Positions 1 through 7,944 of a stretch of DNA of 14,551 nt are shown here, piece by piece. Each line of letters begins with the position of its first letter. Position 1 is the stretch's first letter. Below the pieces are notes generated by a model that had not been told where the DNA came from, ran no database searches, and saw nothing but the letters and a program-made list of their open reading frames with translations. The translations under genes and the position numbers were made by a program. Origin of the DNA: an uncultured Clostridia bacterium (GTDB lineage: Bacteria; Bacillota; Clostridia; Oscillospirales; CAG-272); NCBI GenBank assembly GCA_937894775.1, contig CALAXC010000072.1, positions 1 to 14,551 on the forward strand, given 5' to 3'.

Positions 1-1
1 C

Positions 2-3000
2 CTAATACTCATAATTATACTCCTTTTTGCCCGAAATGTCAATAGAGCGGACGATGTTTCCGTCGCCATCGTAGACATATTTATAGTGAGCAATGGGAGT
101 TGCAGTCGAAGAAGCTGCCGCAGCCTCGGTCTCAAACCACTTTTCAGCGACCATCTGACCGATGGAGTTGTAAACCGCCTTCATCGTGTGACCGTTAGCA
201 TAGGTCATCTGCTTAAGACGTCCGTTTCCGTTCTTGTAAGCATACTTGATGAGCTTTTCAGCCTTTCCTTCGATACCGATGGACTCAAGGTTGTGGAACT
301 CGTTGTATGCAAGAGCATACTTCATACCGTCTCCGCGAACGATCTCGGTCATATTGTCAAAGGTGTCGTAAGCATAGGAGACGTGGGCAAGCTCAGTGCC
401 GTCTGCATCCTTACTCGTCACCTTAGTGGTTCTGCCGGAATCGTCATACTCATATGCGGTCTTGTTGCCAAGGCGGTCGGTTACTTCCTCGTTACGGGAG
501 GTTTCGCTGTCAACGGTATAAGTAGTCGTGTTACCACGAGCATCGATTTCCTCCACGAGATTATTGCCTGCATCATCACCATCCATATCGGAATCGTCCT
601 CGTTGAAACCGAAAGCACGGTAAATGGTACCAAACTCACCATCAGTAAAGGTTGTCTCTGTAAGAGCATTACCAAACTTGTCCTTTGCCTCGTCAAAGAC
701 AGGGGTAGTATCGATACTCTCAGTAACCTCATCATCCGAAACACCTGTACTTTCCACAACAAAGTCGGAAGCGGAGAGGTAGGTCTCAAGGCTGTTGCGA
801 ACGAGCTGAACGTCATCGAAGTAAACGGTACCGCTGTTGTAGCCGTAGTCACAGTATACGCGGATGTACTGAATGGTTCTGTACTTGCTCTTGGAGAACT
901 GAACGGATGCAAACTGCCATTCTTCGGTGCAAGGCGAGAAGTCCGCGGTAAATTCCTCTGTGTCGTATTCCTTATAAGTGGTATCGTAGTACTTGATCTC
1001 CGCACGGAGTCTGAAACGAGGTGCGTTCGCTACGTCCTCTCTGTCGTGGTTAGGCAGACCGTAGCCCTTTGCCCAACCGGAGAGCGTGAAGGTCTCACGA
1101 GTGGAACGGGTGGTACGAACCGCAGGAGTCTGATATGCGTATCTGTCGGAAGATACCGCACCGTTCATACAAAGGGATTTGCTCATATTGAAGCAAGTTC
1201 CCGTAACAGAATATACGCCGGCAGTTTCACAAGTCCATCCCGAGGTACCGCGCTCAAAGTTGCCGTTTTCAAGCATATTGTAGGCGTTGGCATAAGGATT
1301 GTTTTCAAGCTGTGTCGCGTCTGCGTAGACCGTACCTTTACCGTTTACAACGATCTGAACCTGTACGCTCTGTGCCGCGTCAAGTTCAAAGGGAACGATA
1401 AGACGGGTATATTCGCTGTCGTACTTCGTGAGATGCTCGCTGACACCGAGAATATTTCCTGCGGTATCGGTTACACGGATGAATGCGCCTGCATCGGTTC
1501 CGCTGAATGCGGAAAGCACGCGGAGAAATGCGGAGAAGGTGTACTGACCCTTGGGAAGAGTATTGGTCACCTGATATACGCCGTTTTCGGTGCAATCTGC
1601 GTTATAGGACTGCATACGGAGAACCGTCTTACCAAACTTAGCATAAGGTTCATATGTATAGTTGGTAATGCGGAGATCACCGCAGTTGCCGGGCATTTCA
1701 GACCAGGCGGAGAGCGATTCAAAGTTATGACCGGTCAGAAGGTTGTTGATATTGCTTACGATACCCGCACCGCCGTCGCCGGAGTGAGGATTGATACCGC
1801 TTTCTTCACCGTCACCGCCCACCTTGCCGGTATCGGTGGAGTAAACGTACTCGCTGACGATATTGCCGTCATCATCGAAGGTGTAGGTGGTCGTAATTAC
1901 GTTGCTTGCAGTCTCGCCCTCGTCTGCATCCTTCTGCTCGGTAGTGGTTACGAGAGTTCTCGCAGAAGCCACGGAGTAAGAATAGGTAGAATTTGCACCA
2001 ACTGTGTCGTCTGCACCGTGCTCGGTTACGCTCGAAAGTCTGTTGCCGCTGAAAGAGTAGACTACCTTGTAAACCTGCGTGTCAGACGCATCTTTAAGCG
2101 TTACACTTGTAGGCTTATTCGATGAGTAAGCGATTGCCGCCTTCTTGCCATCGGGATAAGCAATGTCGGTAAGCAGATTGTTCGAATAGGTGTAGTTGAT
2201 CGTAGTGAGATCGGGAGCAACGATAGAGGTCAACTGACCGCTTGCGTTGTAAGCAAAGCCGAATTCACGACCTGCGCCGTCGGTTACGGAAGTAATGCAG
2301 TTCGAGGTATAGGTGATATCCATATGGTTGCCCGCCGCATCGGTGATCTTAATGAGTCTGCCGGATGCGTCAAACTGATAGGTATCCTCACCCTGCTTCA
2401 GCGTAAGCTTTACGGGATCGTAGAGCATATCACCGCCGTTTACGTCCTCATAGAGATTGTAGCACTGAGAATTGCTATCGCAGCATTTCTGTGTGGAACT
2501 CATCTTAAAATAGGTCTCTTCGCCATTTTCGCCGATATAGACATAACCATCGAATTTCATTGTTTCATCGTTAAGTTCTTCTGCGCTCCATTCGATCGGT
2601 AAAGAATTAAGATGAACCATACTCTGCATAACGTTGAGCTTAAATCCATAGCCAAGCTTCATTGCGGAGAAATTGGCGGTTGCGAGTTTGATTGCAGTGT
2701 TGTTCGTGTAGGTGTAGCCTGCAAGTGCGCTGTTGAAGAGATGCTTGATGGTGACAGGCATTCTGTTACCTGCCCAAGCAAAGTCCTCAGACTCAAACAT
2801 AAGATTGCCACACTGCAGATCTACGGAGCCCTGACCGAATCTGCCAAGCTCGTGAGTATGAGTACGGTAGGACATATTCACACCATAGCTCGACTCATAG
2901 GTGATTACGATCTTAGGAGCATAATCGCCGCCGTAGGAGCTGCCGTAAAGAGTAATGCTGTTCTGAGAGGTGATCGACTCGTCGAGCATCTTGAGAACAA

Positions 3001-4714
3001 GCTGAGGATAATAGCTTTCGTTCTTGTTGATCTTGTCCACAAGAGTGGTGATATCGAAGGTGTAGCTGATAACCTCACCGTCCTCACAGTGTCCCATTCT
3101 CATTCTTGCATAGTCGATAAGATTGGAATCATCGATGGGAGTGCAAGCTCCGGTGCAGATCTCGTCAGTCACCTGATACAGACCGAAGAGAGGATAAGTT
3201 CCATACTCGGATACCGAGGAGGACTGGAATACCTGAAGCTCTGCCTTCTTGATCCTCGGATTGTGAGGAAGCGTGGGCATTGCGAAGCTCATATACATAC
3301 GGTTTGCATTGAAGCAGGTCGTGCAGGAGTCGATGCTGTCGGCGGATGCGGCAACGATTACGTTGTAGGTACCCGTATTGCTGCTCCAAGCCTTGACCTT
3401 GAGATAATAGGTTGCGCCGTAGGTAAGTGTTGCAGTAATGCTGAAGTTCAGACCGTTGCAGTCGTCGTTGCTTGCAACGAGATTGCCGTTACTGTTATAC
3501 AGATAACCCATCGTATCAAGCGAACCCTGAGTATAGATGGTATACTTGCCTGCGCTACCGTTCGAATGTGCGGTTGCGGAGTTGGCAACAAACTTGTACC
3601 AGACCTCGTCACCGGAACAGCCGATAGAGCCGTTCTTCCAAGCGTTGAGTCCAAGTGCAATTGCGGTCTTCATGCTGTTTGCGGTGCTTCCGTCACAGTC
3701 GGAATCGCACGCGGGACTTACCGCGTAGGTCGAATCGTTTGCAACCGTACCGATCGTATGCAGGGAAGCATTGAAGAGAGAACCGTTATCCCAGCTGTAC
3801 GTGCTCATGTTAGCACTGCCGGAGAGCTTGATCTGCGGGTCAATGGCAACAGGGAAGGCACGCTTGGGAGAGTTCATCCAATCGGCATCTGCGGTAACGG
3901 TGAGAAGCACCGTTCCGTTATCACTCGTCTTAACCTCGAAGTTAACGGAGGTGGAAGTAACACCGTTTGCATCGGTCATAAAGGGGGCAGGGATGAAGAA
4001 TACCTCGTCACCCGTTTCGTTGCTTACAAAAGCAATTCGCTTAGCACGCTCATCAAACTGAGCGGTTACGTTATCGCAACTGAGAGCAAAGGGATAACGG
4101 TAAATAGCGGCAGGCTTCTTGACAACGATGTTTTCCTTTACGCCGCTTCCTTCTACGGAATACTCATAATCCGTGTCGGGAATAACGTCGGCAAAGGTAA
4201 GGATGTCCGCGGCGCGGATACCTTCCTTCTGATTCTTGTGAAGATGGGGCTTCACACCCTTGTTTTTGTTTTTCTTGTTCTTTCTTGCAGAGACCGTTAC
4301 CTTGTGCATACCCTGCTCAATGGAGAAGATATCATCGTTATCCTCTTCACGGCTGAATTTTGCTACGAAGTGATTCTTGCCGCAAGTAAAGTGTCTGCCG
4401 TCCTCGTCCTCGGTAAGGGTGCTTTCAACATCCTCAAAGGTGCGTGTTTCGTCATCAAACACGTGAATTGCAGAGGGCGAAAAAACAGCCTGTTCGGTTC
4501 CGTCATTCATACGGAAAATCTTAACGTTGTTTCCTCTCTGCTCGGGAATCTCTTCGATTCTCTTAAGCTTCTTGGGCTTGTCCGACATATCCTTAATAGG
4601 ATTCGGTGCGTCAAGCTCAATTTCGGACGTGTCGGAGAGATCGATTGCGTCCGATTCTTTTGTGTCTTCGGGTGCAAGATAAAGATCTTCTGCACCCATG
4701 TTTTCATTTTTCAT
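2..4714 (-). CDS. Large RHS/YD-repeat protein with PPC, DNRLRE and carbohydrate-binding-like modules; frame ends early
   Basis: Predicted 1570-residue secreted or surface RHS protein. I place the start at the ATG at 4714-4712 because AAAGGA lies about 9 bases upstream; the open frame before it is the conserved leader. Approximate modules: acidic, Lys-rich N-terminus (1-60); beta domain usual in clostridial RHS/WapA proteins (60-320); PPC beta-sandwich (330-455, WYKFVA and GSLDTMGYLYNSNGN) inserted in a DNRLRE-like domain that continues to about 605; RHS repeats (about 785-940, e.g. YDASGRL-like and AGREFGFAYNASGQL); two tandem CBM_4_9-like jelly rolls (about 990-1310, NFESLSAW and NGNFERGTSGW); more RHS repeats (about 1340-1570). 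No hydrophobic signal peptide is visible. The frame stops at TAG (2-4) right after KKEYNYEY, inside a YD repeat. The RHS core and any C-terminal toxin are therefore missing from this frame, through truncation, a frameshift or an assembly error. It has its own leader after a terminator. RHS identity is firm; substrate and partner are unknown. Confidence 0.9.
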   Translation of the reverse strand: MKNENMGAEDLYLAPEDTKESDAIDLSDTSEIELDAPNPIKDMSDKPKKLKRIEEIPEQRGNNVKIFRMNDGTEQAVFSPSAIHVFDDETRTFEDVESTLTEDEDGRHFTCGKNHFVAKFSREEDNDDIFSIEQGMHKVTVSARKNKKNKNKGVKPHLHKNQKEGIRAADILTFADVIPDTDYEYSVEGSGVKENIVVKKPAAIYRYPFALSCDNVTAQFDERAKRIAFVSNETGDEVFFIPAPFMTDANGVTSTSVNFEVKTSDNGTVLLTVTADADWMNSPKRAFPVAIDPQIKLSGSANMSTYSWDNGSLFNASLHTIGTVANDSTYAVSPACDSDCDGSTANSMKTAIALGLNAWKNGSIGCSGDEVWYKFVANSATAHSNGSAGKYTIYTQGSLDTMGYLYNSNGNLVASNDDCNGLNFSITATLTYGATYYLKVKAWSSNTGTYNVIVAASADSIDSCTTCFNANRMYMSFAMPTLPHNPRIKKAELQVFQSSSVSEYGTYPLFGLYQVTDEICTGACTPIDDSNLIDYARMRMGHCEDGEVISYTFDITTLVDKINKNESYYPQLVLKMLDESITSQNSITLYGSSYGGDYAPKIVITYESSYGVNMSYRTHTHELGRFGQGSVDLQCGNLMFESEDFAWAGNRMPVTIKHLFNSALAGYTYTNNTAIKLATANFSAMKLGYGFKLNVMQSMVHLNSLPIEWSAEELNDETMKFDGYVYIGENGEETYFKMSSTQKCCDSNSQCYNLYEDVNGGDMLYDPVKLTLKQGEDTYQFDASGRLIKITDAAGNHMDITYTSNCITSVTDGAGREFGFAYNASGQLTSIVAPDLTTINYTYSNNLLTDIAYPDGKKAAIAYSSNKPTSVTLKDASDTQVYKVVYSFSGNRLSSVTEHGADDTVGANSTYSYSVASARTLVTTTEQKDADEGETASNVITTTYTFDDDGNIVSEYVYSTDTGKVGGDGEESGINPHSGDGGAGIVSNINNLLTGHNFESLSAWSEMPGNCGDLRITNYTYEPYAKFGKTVLRMQSYNADCTENGVYQVTNTLPKGQYTFSAFLRVLSAFSGTDAGAFIRVTDTAGNILGVSEHLTKYDSEYTRLIVPFELDAAQSVQVQIVVNGKGTVYADATQLENNPYANAYNMLENGNFERGTSGWTCETAGVYSVTGTCFNMSKSLCMNGAVSSDRYAYQTPAVRTTRSTRETFTLSGWAKGYGLPNHDREDVANAPRFRLRAEIKYYDTTYKEYDTEEFTADFSPCTEEWQFASVQFSKSKYRTIQYIRVYCDYGYNSGTVYFDDVQLVRNSLETYLSASDFVVESTGVSDDEVTESIDTTPVFDEAKDKFGNALTETTFTDGEFGTIYRAFGFNEDDSDMDGDDAGNNLVEEIDARGNTTTYTVDSETSRNEEVTDRLGNKTAYEYDDSGRTTKVTSKDADGTELAHVSYAYDTFDNMTEIVRGDGMKYALAYNEFHNLESIGIEGKAEKLIKYAYKNGNGRLKQMTYANGHTMKAVYNSIGQMVAEKWFETEAAAASSTATPIAHYKYVYDGDGNIVRSIDISGKKEYNYEY

Positions 4715-4720
4715 GATAAT

Positions 4721-4801
4721 AAATCCTTTCTTTTGAATTTTGGTTATATTTTGCAGCTGCAAGTGTATTATAGAGTTTAACCCTGACAACGAGTGTCATA
4801 G
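4721..4801 (-). promoter_or_regulatory. Conserved 81-bp leader, copy A (upstream of RHS gene)
   Basis: This stretch matches the leader of the toxin gene (7726-7806) at 77 of 81 positions, although the genes that follow differ. In the direction of transcription it holds TTGTCA (4789-4784), GGGTTAA, TATAAT (4772-4767), a perfect 12-bp palindrome TTGCAGCTGCAA (4762-4751), a second -10-like TATAAC, and the AAAGGA ribosome binding site. TTGTCA and TATAAT are only 11 bases apart, too close for a standard sigma-70 promoter. The promoter may need an activator or another sigma factor, or use an upstream -35 that I cannot see. The palindrome is a candidate operator. Confidence 0.65.
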
Positions 4802-4802
4802 A

Positions 4803-4848
4803 TAAAATAAAAAACCGCATTGGAAATGATTTTTCATAACCAATGCGG
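4803..4848 (-). terminator. Rho-independent terminator after the immunity gene
   Basis: A perfect 9-bp inverted repeat, CCGCATTGG (4815-4823) and CCAATGCGG (4840-4848), has a 16-base loop that can pair further (ATGA with TCAT). Read on the minus strand, the stem is followed by TTTTTTATTTTATC. The plus strand has no T-run, so it acts on leftward transcription. It ends the toxin-immunity transcript just before the leader of the RHS gene, which is therefore a separate transcription unit. Confidence 0.9.
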
Positions 4849-4849
4849 A

Positions 4850-6480
4850 AAACTATTTCGTTTTTTGGGAATAGATGATGTCTTTTACCCATTGTAATTT
4901 ATGGGTATATTTAACCATAATTGATTGGCACCATATCCAGCCAATATTTTCTACCTTTGTCCTTGGGTCTTGTAAAAAGTTGTTTATCAATTGTTTCTGG
5001 CATACACCCCAAAGCTAAAGAACCGCCCCGATCCTTGATCGCATCAATCATCTCGCCAAATACCTCTAAATACACCTTATTCCCAATTGGCGTTACCCAT
5101 AACTGTGCCATATTTGTGATGTTTTCGTCAGCATTGGGTAGCAAATCTTTTGGCATCGGTTTTCTTAAATCTTCCAAATCATAGATTGCATCTGAAATCG
5201 GCATTTTTTGAAATTCATTATATATGATTTTCAGTTCATTCTCTAGTTCATTAATGTTTTCGTTTTTAATCAAACCGCCATCACATAAATCCAACAAAAG
5301 TCTAGGAAATCTTTTCCCCCAATTTCCTTTTCCCTCAAGATGGTATGAAACCGTAGAAAAAAAACTATAAACAAAATCCCCATAACCGATGCGTGACATT
5401 CCAATATGCCTTCCCGTTGAACCAATTAAACAAACTAACCGCATTACTAATCCTCCTAATTAATTGTAGATAAATCGAACTATGTCTTCTCCCGTTAATG
5501 TAGAGACTAAATCAATAATTTCATCCAACATACTTTGTGTATATGACTGACCCGCAACATCAACTATAAATTCAATATTTGCATCAGGAAACATAGTTCT
5601 TCTACTATTATACTGCATTGCGATATTATTTGCAAGACTATTTCGTCCAGTTGACGTTGTTATAGTATAATTTTTAACCTCAACAATATGATTTATCGAG
5701 GGATTATAAAAGTCGGGCCTTTGACTTTCTGCGGTTCCGTGAGGCACTGTAGTCAATTTTCCTCCAACGATTTTATATGATTTATTATATTCGTATCCGC
5801 TACTCGTTGGATAGTATTCCGCAACTTTCATTTCTGAAGCACGCCATGTTCTTCTTACAGTTGAAGTTGAACTGATATCCGTTTTACCTAATTGAATTGC
5901 AACATCGTCAGAAATGTCTGCTATGGCTTTCTGTGATTCTACAGCATCTATGTATTGTGAATTTGTGTATGTTTTCGTTTGACCTGATGTCATCTGCATA
6001 GACTGCATCGACATAATTTTAGTAAATCCATACATAAATCCTGAATATGCAATTGATGCCAAAGCATAAGCCAAACTAAGCCTATCATTTATTTCACAGA
6101 CTGCATTTCCATTATATGCCCATATTCCGTAATATTCTGGACTAGCATACTCAATTTTTCCTTCGGAAACAAAAATGTCGGCATATTCTTTGCCTTTGTG
6201 GAAACACAATGGACGCCCCTGTTTGAAAAATTGAGATTGATATTGTGACTCTATATCATTCAATTGATTTATTAAAGTATAATTAATTTCAAAAGTGGTT
6301 ATCTGATCTTCATCAGGGAAAAATACTGTAAAATATGTTAGGTCATCAATATAAGATTTTGTGACGCTAGTAGACATATCACATTCAGTATAAGTGAGAC
6401 CATTTGTAGTCTTCATACTACGCCATTTCTTTATTCTTACATATTCAACATTTGAAGGATCAAATGGATCAGTGCTGTTG
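4850..6480 (-). other. AT-rich exchangeable toxin C-terminus plus immunity cassette
   Basis: By direct count, G+C is 18 of 60 in 5641-5700 and 16 of 60 in 5161-5220, against 29 of 60 in 6841-6900 and 32 of 60 in 6541-6600. The change falls between about 6420 and 6540, which corresponds to the end of the Ig-like domain of the toxin. The segment holds the unrecognised middle domain, the nuclease domain and the immunity gene. This fits the known modular exchange of toxin tips together with their immunity genes. The right boundary is approximate and the left one is set by the terminator. Confidence 0.6.
4911..5444 (-). CDS. Imm70-like immunity protein for the upstream nuclease toxin
   Basis: 177-residue cytosolic-type protein without signal or membrane segment. 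Its place directly after a toxin gene, 15 bases downstream with AGGAGG 7 bases before the ATG, is what polymorphic toxin systems predict for the immunity gene. The sequence fits my recollection of the Imm70 family: YGDF (21-24), an LEG..NWGKRFPRL segment (about 36-49), a GG turn, a Glu-rich helix, a DLEDL segment and NMAQLWVTPIG, then a helix IDAIKDRGGSL. The last 20-30 residues (TIDKQLFTRPKDKGRKYW) look like an added tail. It is expected to bind and neutralise the PD-(D/E)XK domain encoded just before it, protecting the producer or its kin. Base composition is AT-rich like the 3' half of the toxin gene (16 G+C of 60 bases in 5161-5220), so both were probably acquired together. The role is firm from context; the family name is moderately sure. 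Confidence 0.8.
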   Translation of the reverse strand: MRLVCLIGSTGRHIGMSRIGYGDFVYSFFSTVSYHLEGKGNWGKRFPRLLLDLCDGGLIKNENINELENELKIIYNEFQKMPISDAIYDLEDLRKPMPKDLLPNADENITNMAQLWVTPIGNKVYLEVFGEMIDAIKDRGGSLALGCMPETIDKQLFTRPKDKGRKYWLDMVPINYG

Positions 6481-7721
6481 ATACTTATCGTACACTCATC
6501 CCGCTTACCATTTTCGTTCCAATCCTGAGCATAAAGCTTAGCAGTACCAATTCCGGTAGCCGTAACGTGAATATACCTGTCACCGTCATCATCCCAGCCG
6601 TAGGAGCAGTCCAAAACGCTACCATACTGTTCCCACCACCAAATTTTTTGCTCATTGGCGTTGGAGGGGTTAATGGATACAGACAGACCGGGAATACGCT
6701 GTGCTCCGTTGTATCCCTTATAGGTATAATTGGGAGTAATGGGCAATTCATACGTTACGCCCTTTTCCAAGGTGATCGTAGATTTGTTGATGCTTACATA
6801 GTTTGCGAATACTCTTTCGGTTACGCGAAGAGTATAACTACCTACATTCCCCTTGCTAACACCAACCTTAACGTAGTAGGTGTTTCCCTCGGTGAGATTG
6901 CAGATAACGCGGAAATTGATCTTCCCACAGGGAGCATAATCGTCAACTCTGGTAATCTGATTGCCGCAACAATCGTAAAGAGTACCAACGGTATCCAAAT
7001 TACCCGTAGTGCAAATGGTGTACTGACCGGTTCTTGTGGCAACAAACTTAAACCACTGTTCAGCTCCGGGGCAACAAATACATCCGCTCGTATAGCTTTC
7101 ATCGGAAATGGTTGCCGCAGTTTCCATACTAACGTTGGTGGGGCAGGGACAGCAAGAGCTTCTCGCAGATGTGGTCACAGATGCAACGGCAACACCGTCA
7201 TTATCCTCCACCGACTCTGCAATGGCAACCGCTTCAAGTTCTGCATCGGTTGTGCTGTTGAGGGCAATTTCGGTCTGAATCTCAAGCGTTTCGGGGTCAA
7301 TATCGGTTACAGCAAGCTGCATCTCGTCATCAAGCACTTCGTTTTCCTGCTGCGTCGGTGTGAGCTTAACGGCTTCTTCCGCAAGGAAGGGATTGATGCC
7401 TTCATCGGTTTTTACTCGTTCAACACAGTCAAGCTGCTTGATAAACGCGAGCTGTGTCATATTCATCACCGTAGCAAGAACGTGACCGTCATCGTCGTCA
7501 TTTTCTACGATAGCACCTACTGCTTCGAGCATAGACAGTAGGAATTCTTTCTGATTGGAGTCGTACTGAAGCGCAAAAGGGAACTTTTCGTCAGAGAGTG
7601 TGCTCTGTGCAATTTCCTTGGCCTCGTCAAACAACTCCACAGGGGGCGCGAGGATAATATTTTTCTCGCTGACGTTGATTTCAACGTCATTGTTCATTAA
7701 TTCTTTACTTTCGTCATTCAT
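5460..7721 (-). CDS. Polymorphic toxin: prodomain-like/PPC/Ig-like N-terminal half with C-terminal PD-(D/E)XK nuclease
   Basis: 753 residues; ATG at 7721 with AAAGGA 7-9 bases upstream. Approximate layout: short acidic N-terminus without signal peptide; 30-140 resembles an I9/subtilisin-prodomain fold (GHVLATVMNMTQLAFIKQL, then VERVKTDE); acidic linker; Cys-rich stretch SSCCPCP; PPC beta-sandwich (about 190-300, WFKFVA and GNLDTVGTLYDCCGN); Ig-like BIG2-type domain (about 305-413); an unrecognised middle domain with a hydrophobic stretch (about 545-562); and a C-terminal nuclease. The nuclease carries RPD (668-670), EVKNY (681-685), a later Q703 and RR, and an upstream Glu (630 or 635). D670, E681 and K683 form the PD-(D/E)XK signature, so DNA or RNA cleavage in a target cell is expected. 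GC falls near position 6480, at the end of the Ig-like domain, suggesting that the toxin end was exchanged by recombination. The immunity gene follows 15 bases later. The nuclease call is strong by motif; the specificity is unknown. Confidence 0.85.
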   Translation of the reverse strand: MNDESKELMNNDVEINVSEKNIILAPPVELFDEAKEIAQSTLSDEKFPFALQYDSNQKEFLLSMLEAVGAIVENDDDDGHVLATVMNMTQLAFIKQLDCVERVKTDEGINPFLAEEAVKLTPTQQENEVLDDEMQLAVTDIDPETLEIQTEIALNSTTDAELEAVAIAESVEDNDGVAVASVTTSARSSCCPCPTNVSMETAATISDESYTSGCICCPGAEQWFKFVATRTGQYTICTTGNLDTVGTLYDCCGNQITRVDDYAPCGKINFRVICNLTEGNTYYVKVGVSKGNVGSYTLRVTERVFANYVSINKSTITLEKGVTYELPITPNYTYKGYNGAQRIPGLSVSINPSNANEQKIWWWEQYGSVLDCSYGWDDDGDRYIHVTATGIGTAKLYAQDWNENGKRDECTISINSTDPFDPSNVEYVRIKKWRSMKTTNGLTYTECDMSTSVTKSYIDDLTYFTVFFPDEDQITTFEINYTLINQLNDIESQYQSQFFKQGRPLCFHKGKEYADIFVSEGKIEYASPEYYGIWAYNGNAVCEINDRLSLAYALASIAYSGFMYGFTKIMSMQSMQMTSGQTKTYTNSQYIDAVESQKAIADISDDVAIQLGKTDISSTSTVRRTWRASEMKVAEYYPTSSGYEYNKSYKIVGGKLTTVPHGTAESQRPDFYNPSINHIVEVKNYTITTSTGRNSLANNIAMQYNSRRTMFPDANIEFIVDVAGQSYTQSMLDEIIDLVSTLTGEDIVRFIYN

Positions 7722-7725
7722 TTTA

Positions 7726-7806
7726 AAATCCTTTCTTTTGTATTTTGATTATATTTTGCAGCTGCAAGTGTATTATAGAGGTTAACCCTGACAACGAGCG
7801 TCATAG
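7726..7806 (-). promoter_or_regulatory. Conserved 81-bp leader, copy B (upstream of toxin gene)
   Basis: Second copy of the leader found at 4721-4801, differing at only four positions. It holds TTGTCA, an 8-bp palindrome GGTTAACC (GGTTAAAC in copy A), TATAAT, the 12-bp palindrome TTGCAGCTGCAA (7756-7767), a second perfect TATAAT in AAAATATAAT, and AAAGGA before the ATG at 7721. Bases beyond 7806 diverge from copy A. The common leader implies shared control of the toxin and RHS genes. Confidence 0.65.
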
Positions 7807-7933
7807 TTAACTTTCTTTTATTGGAAATTATAGAAAATCTCAAAATTACAATTGTCTAGCCTTGTGTTATTGGGTAGATTTTCAATTGCGGTGCTTAAGG
7901 TTAGTTGTTTATGGCCTTCATGGTATGAATTGA
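7807..7933. other. Gap between DNRLRE gene and toxin leader, no recognised element
   Basis: About 127 bases of AT-rich sequence. I see no gene and no hairpin with a T-run in either direction. A small TTCAT-ACC-ATGAA hairpin near 7917-7929 has no U-tract. Read-through from the upstream gene into the toxin gene therefore remains possible. Confidence 0.5.
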
Positions 7934-7944
7934 CTATCGATAGT
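7933..7944. repeat. 12-bp perfect palindrome ACTATCGATAGT over a stop codon
   Basis: ACTATCGATAGT is its own reverse complement and includes the TAG stop of the 375-residue protein gene. It could be an operator for the toxin unit downstream, a weak RNA hairpin, or chance. No second copy was seen in the window. Confidence 0.3.

Noticed and set aside
86..2125. Long open frame on the plus strand (679 codons), and a similar one at 2612-4780 (722 codons)
   Set aside because: Both lie exactly opposite the RHS gene, whose domains are clear on the minus strand. They have no domain I recognise and arise from codon bias of the true gene.
4715..4789. Longer start for the RHS protein (25 extra residues)
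   Set aside because: These codons are the 81-bp leader shared with the toxin gene, and the ribosome binding site lies just before the ATG at 4714.
4704..4892. Small minus-strand frame starting MGKRHHLFPKNE, reminiscent of HNH/GHH nuclease motifs
   Set aside because: It runs through the terminator hairpin and the conserved leader, has no ribosome binding site and no continuation of a nuclease fold. At most it could be a tiny remnant of a former toxin tip.
7745..7755. Second TATAAT in leader copy B as the main -10
   Set aside because: No -35-like hexamer lies 16-19 bases upstream, and copy A has TATAAC at this position. Overlap with the palindrome makes it more likely part of the leader.
7807..7933. 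Terminator between the DNRLRE gene and the toxin gene
   Set aside because: The small hairpin near 7917-7929 has only five pairs and is not followed by a T-run.
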